Source: Bog-756 sp038210245
GTDB lineage: Bacteria > Actinomycetota > Acidimicrobiia > Acidimicrobiales > RAAP-2
Direction of reading: 5' to 3'
Assembly (NCBI GenBank): GCA_038210245.1
Contig: JBBQWW010000007.1
Location: 24,760 to 88,759, forward strand
DNA: 64,000 nucleotides
In this document: positions 16,461-24,513 of the stretch, piece by piece
Layout of the letters: each line of letters opens with the position of its first letter
Position numbering within the stretch: position 1 is the stretch's first letter
Position numbers and translations under genes: made by a program
The notes under the pieces: model-generated
What the model saw: the letters and a program-made list of their open reading frames with translations, nothing else
Database searches by the model: none
Told to the model about the DNA's origin: nothing

Positions 16461-17324
16461 CTACCGACCGGTGAACCGGGCCGGCCGCTTCTCCATGAAA
16501 GCCACCATGGCCTCAGTGAGGTCGTCCGAGGCCAGGTGCCCGGCATTCCACGTGGCCACGTAGTCCAGCCCTTCCGTCACCGAGCGGTCCTGGCTGGCGG
16601 CCAGCACCGCCTTGGTTCCCTGCACGGCCATCGGTGAGTTGGCGGCGATCTCGGTGGCCATCTGGCGCGCCGCGGCCAGTAGGGCGTCGACGTCTTCACT
16701 GATCTGGTTGACCAGCCCGATGGCCTCGGCTCGCTGGGCGGTGATGTCCTTGCCGGTGTAGGCCAGCTCGGCCACGTGGCCGGTGCCGATGATGTGGGGG
16801 AGCCGCTGGAGGCTGCCGATGTCGGCCACGATGGCCACCTTGGCTTCACGCACTGAGAAGAGGGCGTCGGCACTGGCCAGCCGGATATCGCAGGCGGCGA
16901 TCAGGTCCACTCCGCCGCCGATGCAGTAGCCGTGCACGGCGGCGATGACCGGCAGAGGGCAGTCGGCGACGGCGGTGACCGAGGCCTGGAGGCGGGCGAT
17001 CTCGGCCCGGGCCGACCGGGCCCGGGCCGCCATGGACGGGGGCACCCCGTTTGCCGAGTCGGGTCCGCTCGTCAACCCGGACATGGCCACCAGGTCCAGC
17101 CCGACCGAGAAGTGGGGCCCCCGGGCGGCCACCACCACCACCCGGATCCCCGGGTCCGAGCTGAGAGCGGTCATGGCCAGGGGGAGGTCGTTCCAGAAGG
17201 CCGGACCCATGGCGTTGCGCTTCTCGGGCCGGTCCAGCCACAGGATGGCCACCGGGCCCTCCACCTCGATGGTCAAGACGTCGGAGGCGAAGGAGTCGAC
17301 GGGGGTTGTCGGGGACGGAGTCAT
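16461..17324 (-). CDS. Enoyl-CoA hydratase/isomerase, probable dienoyl-CoA isomerase type
   Basis: 287-residue crotonase-fold protein. Oxyanion-hole segments are FSVGLDL and HGYCIGGGVDLIAACDIRLAS. Acidic residues characteristic of delta3,5-delta2,4-dienoyl-CoA isomerase (ECH1) are present: Asp in GGGVDLI, Glu in SVREAKV, Asp in IVADIGSLQRLP; ordinary hydratases have Glu at different positions. It would therefore shift double bonds during beta-oxidation of unsaturated fatty acids. ATG at 17324. It is on the opposite strand between sufB and sufD, interrupting the SUF operon. Confidence 0.88.
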   Translation of the reverse strand: MTPSPTTPVDSFASDVLTIEVEGPVAILWLDRPEKRNAMGPAFWNDLPLAMTALSSDPGIRVVVVAARGPHFSVGLDLVAMSGLTSGPDSANGVPPSMAARARSARAEIARLQASVTAVADCPLPVIAAVHGYCIGGGVDLIAACDIRLASADALFSVREAKVAIVADIGSLQRLPHIIGTGHVAELAYTGKDITAQRAEAIGLVNQISEDVDALLAAARQMATEIAANSPMAVQGTKAVLAASQDRSVTEGLDYVATWNAGHLASDDLTEAMVAFMEKRPARFTGR

Positions 17325-17425
17325 GGACCGAGCGTAGGCCCCGGGGTCGGCGGCCGTCCCCGCAGCGGGGCCGGGGCCGGGAGTTTCAGCGGGGCCGGAC
17401 GCCCGCATCGGCCAGGTAAGATAGG

Positions 17426-17465
17426 AGCGAGGCTCGTTTCCCGGGCCTCGCTGCGCGAGAGGCCC
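17426..17465 (+). promoter_or_regulatory. Two mutually exclusive hairpins in the sufD leader
   Basis: Stem 1 pairs AGCGAGGC (17426-17433) with GCCTCGCT (17445-17452). Stem 2 pairs GGGCCTC (17443-17449) with GAGGCCC (17459-17465). They share bases 17445-17449, so only one can form. Stem 2 covers part of the GAGAGG that serves as possible ribosome binding site for sufD. A -10-like TAAGAT lies just upstream at 17417-17422. Confidence 0.3.
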
Positions 17466-17469
17466 CCTT

Positions 17470-18837
17470 CTGTCCACCTTCACCCCCGAATCCGCCGCCG
17501 CCCTCCCCGGGCTGCCCTGGCTGCAGCGCCGTCGGGCCGCGGCCGCCACCACCTTCTCGTCGTCACCCCTCCCCACCCAGAAGGACGAGGTGTGGCGGTA
17601 CAGCCGCATCGACCAACTCGAACTGGACCGCTACCGGCCGGCCGGCTCCCTCCCACCGGGGTCGGCCCACGACCCGGGACCTTCCTCGTCCGACCGCATC
17701 CATTCGTTGGTGGCCAGCCTGGGTCCCCGCTCGGGGCTGGTGGTCACCATCAACGGCGTCCTGGCCACCCTGGCCTCGTCGGTGAGTGACGACGTCCTGT
17801 CCCTGGGCCGGGCCGGCGAGCACCCGGAAGGCGAAGCCCTGTTGGGATCGGTGGTGACCGAGCCCGGCGACTTCCTCCTCTTGAACGAGGCCTTCGCCGT
17901 CGACCCGCTCATCGTGGACATCGCCCCCGACGCCGTCATCGAGGATCCGGTGGTAGTCGTGCACGTGGTCAGCGGAAACGGGGGGGAGGCGGTCTTCCCC
18001 CGGACCCTCATCCGATCGGGTGAGTCCTCCCGAGCCGGCGTGGTGGAGATCGTGGTCGACGTGGACACCGGGCTGTTGGCCGACCTGCCTTCGGCGACCA
18101 CCTCGGGATCCTCCTCGCCGACGGTCCCGGGCGCCAGCGGTGGCGGACCCGGGCATCTGGTCGTACCCCTCACCGAGATTGAGGTGGGCGACCACGCCAC
18201 CTTGTCGTTCGTCAGTGTGCAGTCGTTGGGTCCCGACACCTGGCAGCTGGCCCACCAGGGCAGCACCATCGGGGCCCACGCCAACCTCCACAGTTTCGCC
18301 GTGGCCCTGGGCGGCAGCTACGCCCGGCTCCGCACCGACTCGGCCCTGCAGGGGGAGTCGGGGACCAGCAAGCTGCGGGCCGCCTTCATCGGGCGGGACG
18401 ATCAGATGCTCGACTTCCGAACCCTGCAGGACCACCTGGCCCCGCGCACCACCAGCGACCTCCTGTTCATGGGGGCGGTGGCCGACCACGCCCACTCGGT
18501 CTACAGCGGCCTCATCCGGGTCCGTCGCGGGGCGGTGCGTTCCGATGCCATGCAGACCAACCACAATCTGGTCCTTTCTGAGGGGGCCCACGCCGACTCG
18601 GTGCCCAACCTCGACATCGAGGAGAACGACGTTAAATGCAGCCACGGCTCCACCGTGGGACCCGTGGACGAGGACCAGAAGTACTACCTCGAGTCGCGGG
18701 GCGTGGAGCCCACCGTGGCCGAGCGGCTCATCGTGGCTGGGTTCTTCGAGGACATCGCCGACCAGGTCCCCATCGGGGGGACGCGGTCCCTGGTGGGCCG
18801 GGCCCTGGCCGACCGGACGGGAGTGACCGGTGACTGA
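17470..18837 (+). CDS. sufD: Fe-S cluster assembly protein SufD, apparent CTG start
   Basis: Partner of SufB in the SufBC2D scaffold. The conserved SufD N-terminus LPTQKDEVWRYSRIDQL is encoded from 17560 on, upstream of the first in-frame ATG/GTG/TTG (GTG at 17590, inside that motif). In-frame reading upstream to a TAG at 17422 offers only CTG at 17470 as a reasonable start, with GAGAGG 7 bases before it, giving 455 residues. The C-terminal SufD signature HNLVLSEGAHADSVPNLDIE...CSHG...EDQKYYLESRG is intact. The stop overlaps the next gene by 8 bases. If a sequencing error removed a normal start, the CTG would be unnecessary. Confidence 0.88.
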   Translation: MSTFTPESAAALPGLPWLQRRRAAAATTFSSSPLPTQKDEVWRYSRIDQLELDRYRPAGSLPPGSAHDPGPSSSDRIHSLVASLGPRSGLVVTINGVLATLASSVSDDVLSLGRAGEHPEGEALLGSVVTEPGDFLLLNEAFAVDPLIVDIAPDAVIEDPVVVVHVVSGNGGEAVFPRTLIRSGESSRAGVVEIVVDVDTGLLADLPSATTSGSSSPTVPGASGGGPGHLVVPLTEIEVGDHATLSFVSVQSLGPDTWQLAHQGSTIGAHANLHSFAVALGGSYARLRTDSALQGESGTSKLRAAFIGRDDQMLDFRTLQDHLAPRTTSDLLFMGAVADHAHSVYSGLIRVRRGAVRSDAMQTNHNLVLSEGAHADSVPNLDIEENDVKCSHGSTVGPVDEDQKYYLESRGVEPTVAERLIVAGFFEDIADQVPIGGTRSLVGRALADRTGVTGD

Positions 18838-19171
18838 GCCCACCACCGTCGGGAGCGGGACCCCGGTCCGACTCTGTGCCCGGAGCGAGCTTGCTTCCGG
18901 TGAGGCCCGCCGCTTCGACGTGCACGGCCTGCGGGTGGCGCTGGTGCGTATCGAGGACGACTTCTATGCCGTGGGCGACCGCTGCAGCCACGAGGACTTC
19001 TCGCTGGCCGACGGTGAGGTGTGGGCGGCGGAGTGCGAGATCGAGTGCGCCAAGCACGGGTCGACGTTCGACCTCCGCACCGGCGAACCCTGCTCACTGC
19101 CGGCCACCCGACCGGTTCCGGTCTACGAGCTCGTGGTGGACGCCGACGACGTCTCGGTGGTCCTGCCATGA
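18830..19171 (+). CDS. Rieske-type ferredoxin of the SUF operon
   Basis: 113 residues with the Rieske [2Fe-2S] ligands C-x-H (DRCSHED) and C-x2-H (ECAKHGSTFDLRTG). Related to the ferredoxin subunits of dioxygenases and NirD; actinobacterial suf operons commonly carry such a gene between sufD and sufC. GTG at 18830 overlaps sufD by 8 bases and its TGA overlaps the sufC ATG (ATGA), so translational coupling is likely. Possible role: electron supply or cluster handling in assembly. Confidence 0.92.
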   Translation: MTEPTTVGSGTPVRLCARSELASGEARRFDVHGLRVALVRIEDDFYAVGDRCSHEDFSLADGEVWAAECEIECAKHGSTFDLRTGEPCSLPATRPVPVYELVVDADDVSVVLP

Positions 19172-19911
19172 GCTACGGCGAACTGGTCATCGACGAGCTC
19201 CGAGCCGGCGTCCCCGGCCGCGAGATCCTCCGGGGCGTGTCGCTCACCGTCCGCAGCGGAGAGGTCCACGCCGTCATGGGGCCCAACGGATCCGGAAAGA
19301 GCACCTTGGCCCACGTGTTGATGGGTCGACCGGGCTACGAGATCCTCGGCGGCTCCGTCACGCTCGACGGTATCGACATCCTCTCCCTGCCCACGTGGGA
19401 GCGGGCCCGCGCCGGGCTATTCCTGGCCATGCAGCATCCCATTGAGGTGCCGGGGGTCTCGCTGGTCACCTCGCTGAGCGCGGCCCGGCCCGAGATTCCC
19501 GCCACCGAGGCCGCCGACGAGGCCACGGTCCAGGACCGCCTCCACGACGAGGCCCGACGCATCGGCTTCGACGATCGATTTCTGACCCGAGCCCTCAACG
19601 TCGACCTCTCGGGCGGGGAGCGAAAGCGGAATGAGACCCTCCAGCTGGGTGTCCTTCGGCCGCGCTTCGCTGTGCTGGACGAGATCGACTCCGGGCTCGA
19701 TGTCGATGCCCTGGCCGCCGTGGGACGACGAGTCGAGGAGGCCACCACCGAGTGGGGACTGGGCGTCCTGGCCATCACCCACTTCCGCCGGCTGCTCGAC
19801 GTGCTCCGCCCCGACACTGTGCACGTCCTGTCCGACGGCCGGGTGGTGGCCACCGGCGACAGCGAACTCGCCGAGACGGTCGACCGGACCGGTTACGCCG
19901 CCTACAGCTGA
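19168..19911 (+). CDS. sufC: Fe-S assembly ATPase SufC (copy 1)
   Basis: ABC-type ATPase of 247 residues. Walker A GPNGSGKST at 38-46, signature LSGGERKRNE, Walker B FAVLDEIDSGLDVDAL with the SufC-specific 'DSGLD', and switch His in AITHFRRLL. Works with SufB and SufD encoded directly upstream. Compared with copy 2 at 23607-24383 it has a shorter N-terminus and a divergent Q-loop region (LFLAMQHPIEVPGVSL). ATG overlaps the Rieske stop. Confidence 0.94.
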   Translation: MSYGELVIDELRAGVPGREILRGVSLTVRSGEVHAVMGPNGSGKSTLAHVLMGRPGYEILGGSVTLDGIDILSLPTWERARAGLFLAMQHPIEVPGVSLVTSLSAARPEIPATEAADEATVQDRLHDEARRIGFDDRFLTRALNVDLSGGERKRNETLQLGVLRPRFAVLDEIDSGLDVDALAAVGRRVEEATTEWGLGVLAITHFRRLLDVLRPDTVHVLSDGRVVATGDSELAETVDRTGYAAYS

Positions 19912-19987
19912 GGAGATCGGTCGGCAGCCCCGGGAATCGGCCCGGTACCGCCACCAGGCCTGACCCCCTGGTTGCTAGCGTCTGCCC

Positions 19988-21622
19988 ATGGCTCGCCGAG
20001 ATCGTCGCCGGGGTGGCGCCCACAGCGCACCTCGGAAGGGTAGGAGATCGACGGACCTGCCGTCCGAGCCCACCCAGGCCGACGAGGGCGCAGGACCCGA
20101 GGCTACCGGCCCGCCCCCTCCGCCGCCTCCGTCCCCCAGCGGTGCCCCTACCGCCGGGGCGTCCACGGCGGCGACCGCCGCCACTCCGCTCAGCCCGGAC
20201 TTCACCGGTACCCCTACCGCCGGTGTGCCTGCATTGGGTCGGGGGTCCGATCTCGGGGATGCCACCGGCGCCTCGTTCTTCGGCTCGGCCCTGCCGTCGG
20301 CCGCCGCCGGGGCCACGGCCTCGGACCTGCTCAGCCCCGACCCCGGTACGTCGCTGAGTCGGAAGGAACGTCAGGCGGCGACCCAGGCGGACGGGGCCGG
20401 CGGCGGCGGAAACAAGGGCGGCCGACGGGGTGGTGGTGGCAGCCGGGGTGGCGGCCGGGGCCGGAGGAAGCGGAAATGGCTGGACCGGGTGCTGCTCGGC
20501 GGGATCGTGGTGGTGGTGTTGGCCCTGGTGGCGGTGGGCTCGGGTTACGCCTATGTGACCTACCGCTTCAATCAGGTCACCAAGGTCAGTGTGCGGCACC
20601 TGAAGAAGGCGCCAGTGGGCCAGCCCTTCAACGTCTTGCTCATCGGCTCGGACTCCCGGCTCGGCGAGAGTGCTTCGGACGCCGCCCACTTCGGGAACCA
20701 GGCCAACGCCGGAGGTCAGCGCAGCGACGTGGTCAAGATCGTGCATGTGGTCCCGGCCACCGGTCAGGTGAGCGTCCTCTCCATTCCCCGCGACACTGTG
20801 GTGACCGTGGCCGGAGACACCAGCGAGGTCGGGAAGTACAACCGGATCAACGCCACCTACAACACCGGACCCGACCAGCTGGTCCAGACCATCGAGTCCA
20901 ACTTCGGCATTCCCATCGAGCATGTCGTCCAGGTCGACTTCGCAGGCCTCCGGGGCGCGGTGGATGCCATCGGCGGGATCAAGGTGGACTTTCCGTATCC
21001 GGCCAAGGATGCCTACACCGGACTCAACGTCACCCAGTCCGGCTGCCAGCTGCTCAACGGGGGCTACTCACTGGCCCTGGCCCGCAGCCGCCACTACGAG
21101 TACCTGAAGAATGGCTACTGGCAGTTCGACGGCACCAGCGACTTCGGGCGGATCCAGCGGCAGAACGCCTTCCTGAAGGCGGTCATCAACCAGGCCGAGT
21201 CCAAGTACAACCCTCTCACCCTGAACGCCTTCGTGGGATCGGTGGTGCAAGGTGTGACGGTCGACAACACCTTCACCGTGAGCGACCTGATCTCCCTGGC
21301 CCGCCAGTTCCACACCTTCTCGTCCTCCTCGCTAGCCACCGCCACCCTCCCCACCTACTCGGCGTACTCTTCGGAGTTCGGCTACCTGGGCTCGGTGCTC
21401 TACGTGCAGCAGCCCCAGGCCGAAGCGGTGATCACCCAGTTCCTGGGCGGGGCCCCTGACACCCCGTTCAGCCCCCCACCGGGTCCCTACGGCGTGGTGC
21501 CGACCACCACCACCTCGACCTACCCGCCGTCCACGGTGGCGGGAGGTACGACTCCGAGCACGTCGACGTCGTCCAGTACGACGACGACCATCGAGACGGA
21601 CTTCGATCCCACCCCCTGCTGA
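19988..21622 (+). CDS. LytR-CpsA-Psr (LCP) family cell-wall ligase
   Basis: 544 residues. An N-terminal cytoplasmic region rich in Pro/Ala/Gly and ending in RGGGRGRRKRKW, one transmembrane helix around 174-196 (VLLGGIVVVVLALVAVGSGY), then the LCP domain: VLLIGSDSR, SDVVKIVHVVP, SIPRDTVV, YNRINATYN, DFAGLRGAVDAIGGI, and LARSRHYEYLKNGYWQ...DFGRIQRQ. Such enzymes transfer glycopolymers from polyprenyl phosphate to peptidoglycan. The C-terminus is a Ser/Thr/Pro tail. It stands between the two SUF loci and has no obvious link to them. Confidence 0.92.
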   Translation: MARRDRRRGGAHSAPRKGRRSTDLPSEPTQADEGAGPEATGPPPPPPPSPSGAPTAGASTAATAATPLSPDFTGTPTAGVPALGRGSDLGDATGASFFGSALPSAAAGATASDLLSPDPGTSLSRKERQAATQADGAGGGGNKGGRRGGGGSRGGGRGRRKRKWLDRVLLGGIVVVVLALVAVGSGYAYVTYRFNQVTKVSVRHLKKAPVGQPFNVLLIGSDSRLGESASDAAHFGNQANAGGQRSDVVKIVHVVPATGQVSVLSIPRDTVVTVAGDTSEVGKYNRINATYNTGPDQLVQTIESNFGIPIEHVVQVDFAGLRGAVDAIGGIKVDFPYPAKDAYTGLNVTQSGCQLLNGGYSLALARSRHYEYLKNGYWQFDGTSDFGRIQRQNAFLKAVINQAESKYNPLTLNAFVGSVVQGVTVDNTFTVSDLISLARQFHTFSSSSLATATLPTYSAYSSEFGYLGSVLYVQQPQAEAVITQFLGGAPDTPFSPPPGPYGVVPTTTTSTYPPSTVAGGTTPSTSTSSSTTTTIETDFDPTPC

Positions 21623-21719
21623 GTGCGGGCCCGGACCGGTCGTGGTGGTCGGGGGAGTCGGTGGGGTGCCGGTCAGCGGAGGGTCGGATACACCCGCTCC
21701 CCATGGCCATCCACCGGAA

Positions 21720-22232
21720 TCAGGTGATGGACTCGGTCTCGTCGAGACCCTGGGCCAGGGTGTTCCAACTGAGTGTGGCGCACTTGATCCGCACCGGGAA
21801 CTTGACCACCCCCTGCAGGGCGGCCAACTCGCCGAGGGCGTCGATGTCGATGGCCTCGGGCTCGAGGGGCTCGATCTCCACATCGGAGGAGTCCGGCCCG
21901 CCGGCACCGGTGGACGGGAGGGTCGATTCGTGGATGGACATCATGCCCTTGAACGTCCGGATGAGATCCCGCACCTCGGGCACCGGCTTGCCCTTGACTG
22001 CGGCGGACATGAGTGAGGCCGACGACTGGCTGATGGAACAGCCGCTCCCGGCGATCTTGATGTCCGAGACGACCCCGTCGTCGACGGTGAGGGTGACGAC
22101 GATCTCGTCACCGCACAGAGGGTTGAATCCCTCGACCCGCTGGGCCGGCGGTGACTCCAACTCACCCCGGTTCCGGGGCGAGCGGTAGTGATCGAGGATG
22201 ATCTCGCGGTAAAGGTCCTCCAGGCCCGGCAT
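21720..22232 (-). CDS. sufU: Fe-S cluster assembly sulfur-transfer protein SufU
   Basis: 170 residues. Zinc/sulfur-acceptor ligands Cys40 and Asp42 (NPLCGDE), Cys65 (GSGCSIS) and Cys151 (RIKCATLSW) are all present. SufU accepts persulfide sulfur from SufS. An acidic insertion (about 103-138, with SSDVEIEPLEPEAIDI) makes it about 20 residues longer than B. subtilis SufU. It follows sufS on the same strand after 130 bases that contain a nested hairpin. Confidence 0.94.
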   Translation of the reverse strand: MPGLEDLYREIILDHYRSPRNRGELESPPAQRVEGFNPLCGDEIVVTLTVDDGVVSDIKIAGSGCSISQSSASLMSAAVKGKPVPEVRDLIRTFKGMMSIHESTLPSTGAGGPDSSDVEIEPLEPEAIDIDALGELAALQGVVKFPVRIKCATLSWNTLAQGLDETESIT

Positions 22233-22258
22233 CAGCGGGTCCTCCCGGGGGCGGCGCT

Positions 22259-22326
22259 GCCGTGCCGGCGGTCACGACGATGACGGCCCCGACCCGTCGG
22301 GCCGGGGCCGGTTCCGACGGCACGGC
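22259..22326. repeat. Nested inverted repeat between sufS and sufU
   Basis: Outer stem GCCGTGCCG (22259-22267) pairs exactly with CGGCACGGC (22318-22326); inner stem GGCCCCG (22285-22291) pairs with CGGGGCC (22303-22309). It fills the gap between the two minus-strand genes and might be a partial terminator or a processing/stability element that lowers sufU relative to sufS. Confidence 0.45.
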
Positions 22327-22362
22327 AAGGGGTGGTCACCGCCCCAGGATACTGCCCGGTCG

Positions 22363-23606
22363 TCATGCGAAGAACGCCCCGGCGGCGTCGAGGGCGTCGG
22401 CCAGCGTGTCTATGTCCGACTCGTCGTTGTAGAGAGCGAACGAGGCCCGGGCGGTGGCGTTCACCCCCATGCGACGCATCAAGGGCTTGGCGCAGTGGTG
22501 ACCGGCCCGGACGCACACGCCGTACTGGTCGAGGATCTGGGAGATGTCGTGGGGGTGGAGGTCCCGGTAGGCGAAGGACAGCACGCCACCCCGTGCCTCC
22601 GGATCGACCGGACCGAAGATTCGGAGGTCGTCGCCGAAGCGGTCGCGCAGCGAGGACATGGCGTAGGTGGTGAGGGCGATCTCGTGCTCCCGCACGGCGT
22701 CCATGCCGACGGCCGAGAGGTAGTCGACCGCCGCACCCAGCCCGATGGCCTCGGTGATCGGTGGGGTGCCGGCCTCGAAGCGCCAGGGGATGTCGTTCGG
22801 GGTGAAACCGTCCTTGCGCACGTCGAGGATCATCTCGCCCCCGCCCAGGAACGGGGGGAGGTCCGTCAAGAGCTCGTCGCGTCCCCACAGGACGCCGATG
22901 CCGGTGGGACCGAGCATCTTATGGGCGCTGAAGGCCAGGAAGTCGACGTCGAGTTCGGTGACCGACGTCGGCAGGTGGGGGACGGACTGGGCCCCGTCGG
23001 CCACCACCACTGCGCCGGCGGCATGGGCCACCCCGGCGATGTAGCTGATGGGGTTGAGAGTGCCCAGCACGTTGGACATGCAGGTGACGCCCACCAGTTT
23101 GGCCCCGTCCACGAGCGACTCCAGATCGTCGAGGATCAGGCTGCCCTCGTCGTCGACCGGGATCCACCGGATGGTCAGATCGCGCTCGGCGGCCAACATG
23201 TGCCACGGCACGATGTTGGCGTGGTGCTCCATCTCGGTGAGCACGATGGTGTCACCCGATCGCAGATGGGTCCGGCCCCAGGTGTGGGCCACCAGGTTGA
23301 GGCCCTCAGTGGCGTTCTTGGTGAAGATGACCTCACGGTCGGGTACGGGGGCGCCGATGAAACCACCGACCCGGTGACGGGCCGCCTCGAACTGACGGGT
23401 GGCCTCCTCGGCGATGGCGTAGACCCCGCGGTGCACGTTGGCGTGGGTGGTCTCGTCGTACTCCCGCATGGCGTCCAGGACCTGCACGGGTCGCTGGGCG
23501 GAGGCCGCCGAGTCGAGGTAGGTGATCGGATGGCCGTGCACCTCCCTGGTCAACAGGGGGAAGTCCTTTCGGAGGGTGGCCACGTCCAGTCCGGGCCGGG
23601 TCTCGT

Positions 23607-23619
<13 letters not shown>
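22363..23619 (-). CDS. sufS: Cysteine desulfurase SufS
   Basis: 418-residue PLP enzyme that mobilises sulfur from cysteine. PLP-Lys234 in SAHKMLGPTG, His in EMEHHANIVPW, and catalytic Cys376 in RAGHHCAKPLM identify the group II (SufS) type. ATG at 23619 overlaps the 3' end of the second sufC by 13 bases, so both are probably translated from one mRNA. The frame is open further upstream but there runs antiparallel-out-of-frame within sufC. Confidence 0.95.
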
Positions 23620-24383
<764 letters not shown>

Positions 24384-24410
24384 GGGGTGGATCTTAGCGT
24401 GATTCCGTAG

Positions 24411-24428
24411 TTTCCCCTACGGGAATAG
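24411..24428 (-). promoter_or_regulatory. Conserved SUF leader motif, copy 2 (upstream of sufC-sufS-sufU)
   Basis: On the minus strand this reads CTAT-N5-TAGGGGAAA, ending 27 bases before the sufC ATG. It matches the sufB copy at 14537-14554 at all 13 fixed positions. Around it CCCCTA-N6-TAGGGG forms an inverted repeat not fully present in copy 1. Confidence 0.5.
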
Positions 24429-24513
24429 GGGGAATCGGCGGGGTCGAATCGGTCAGGGCACCCCGGGCCGGGTGGATTGCGCATGTGACCAGGTCGGCCG
24501 GTACGGTACCCCC

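Noticed and set aside
17590..18837. sufD starting at the GTG at 17590
   Set aside because: That GTG is the Val of the conserved KDEVWRY motif, so the protein would lose its N-terminal conserved part.
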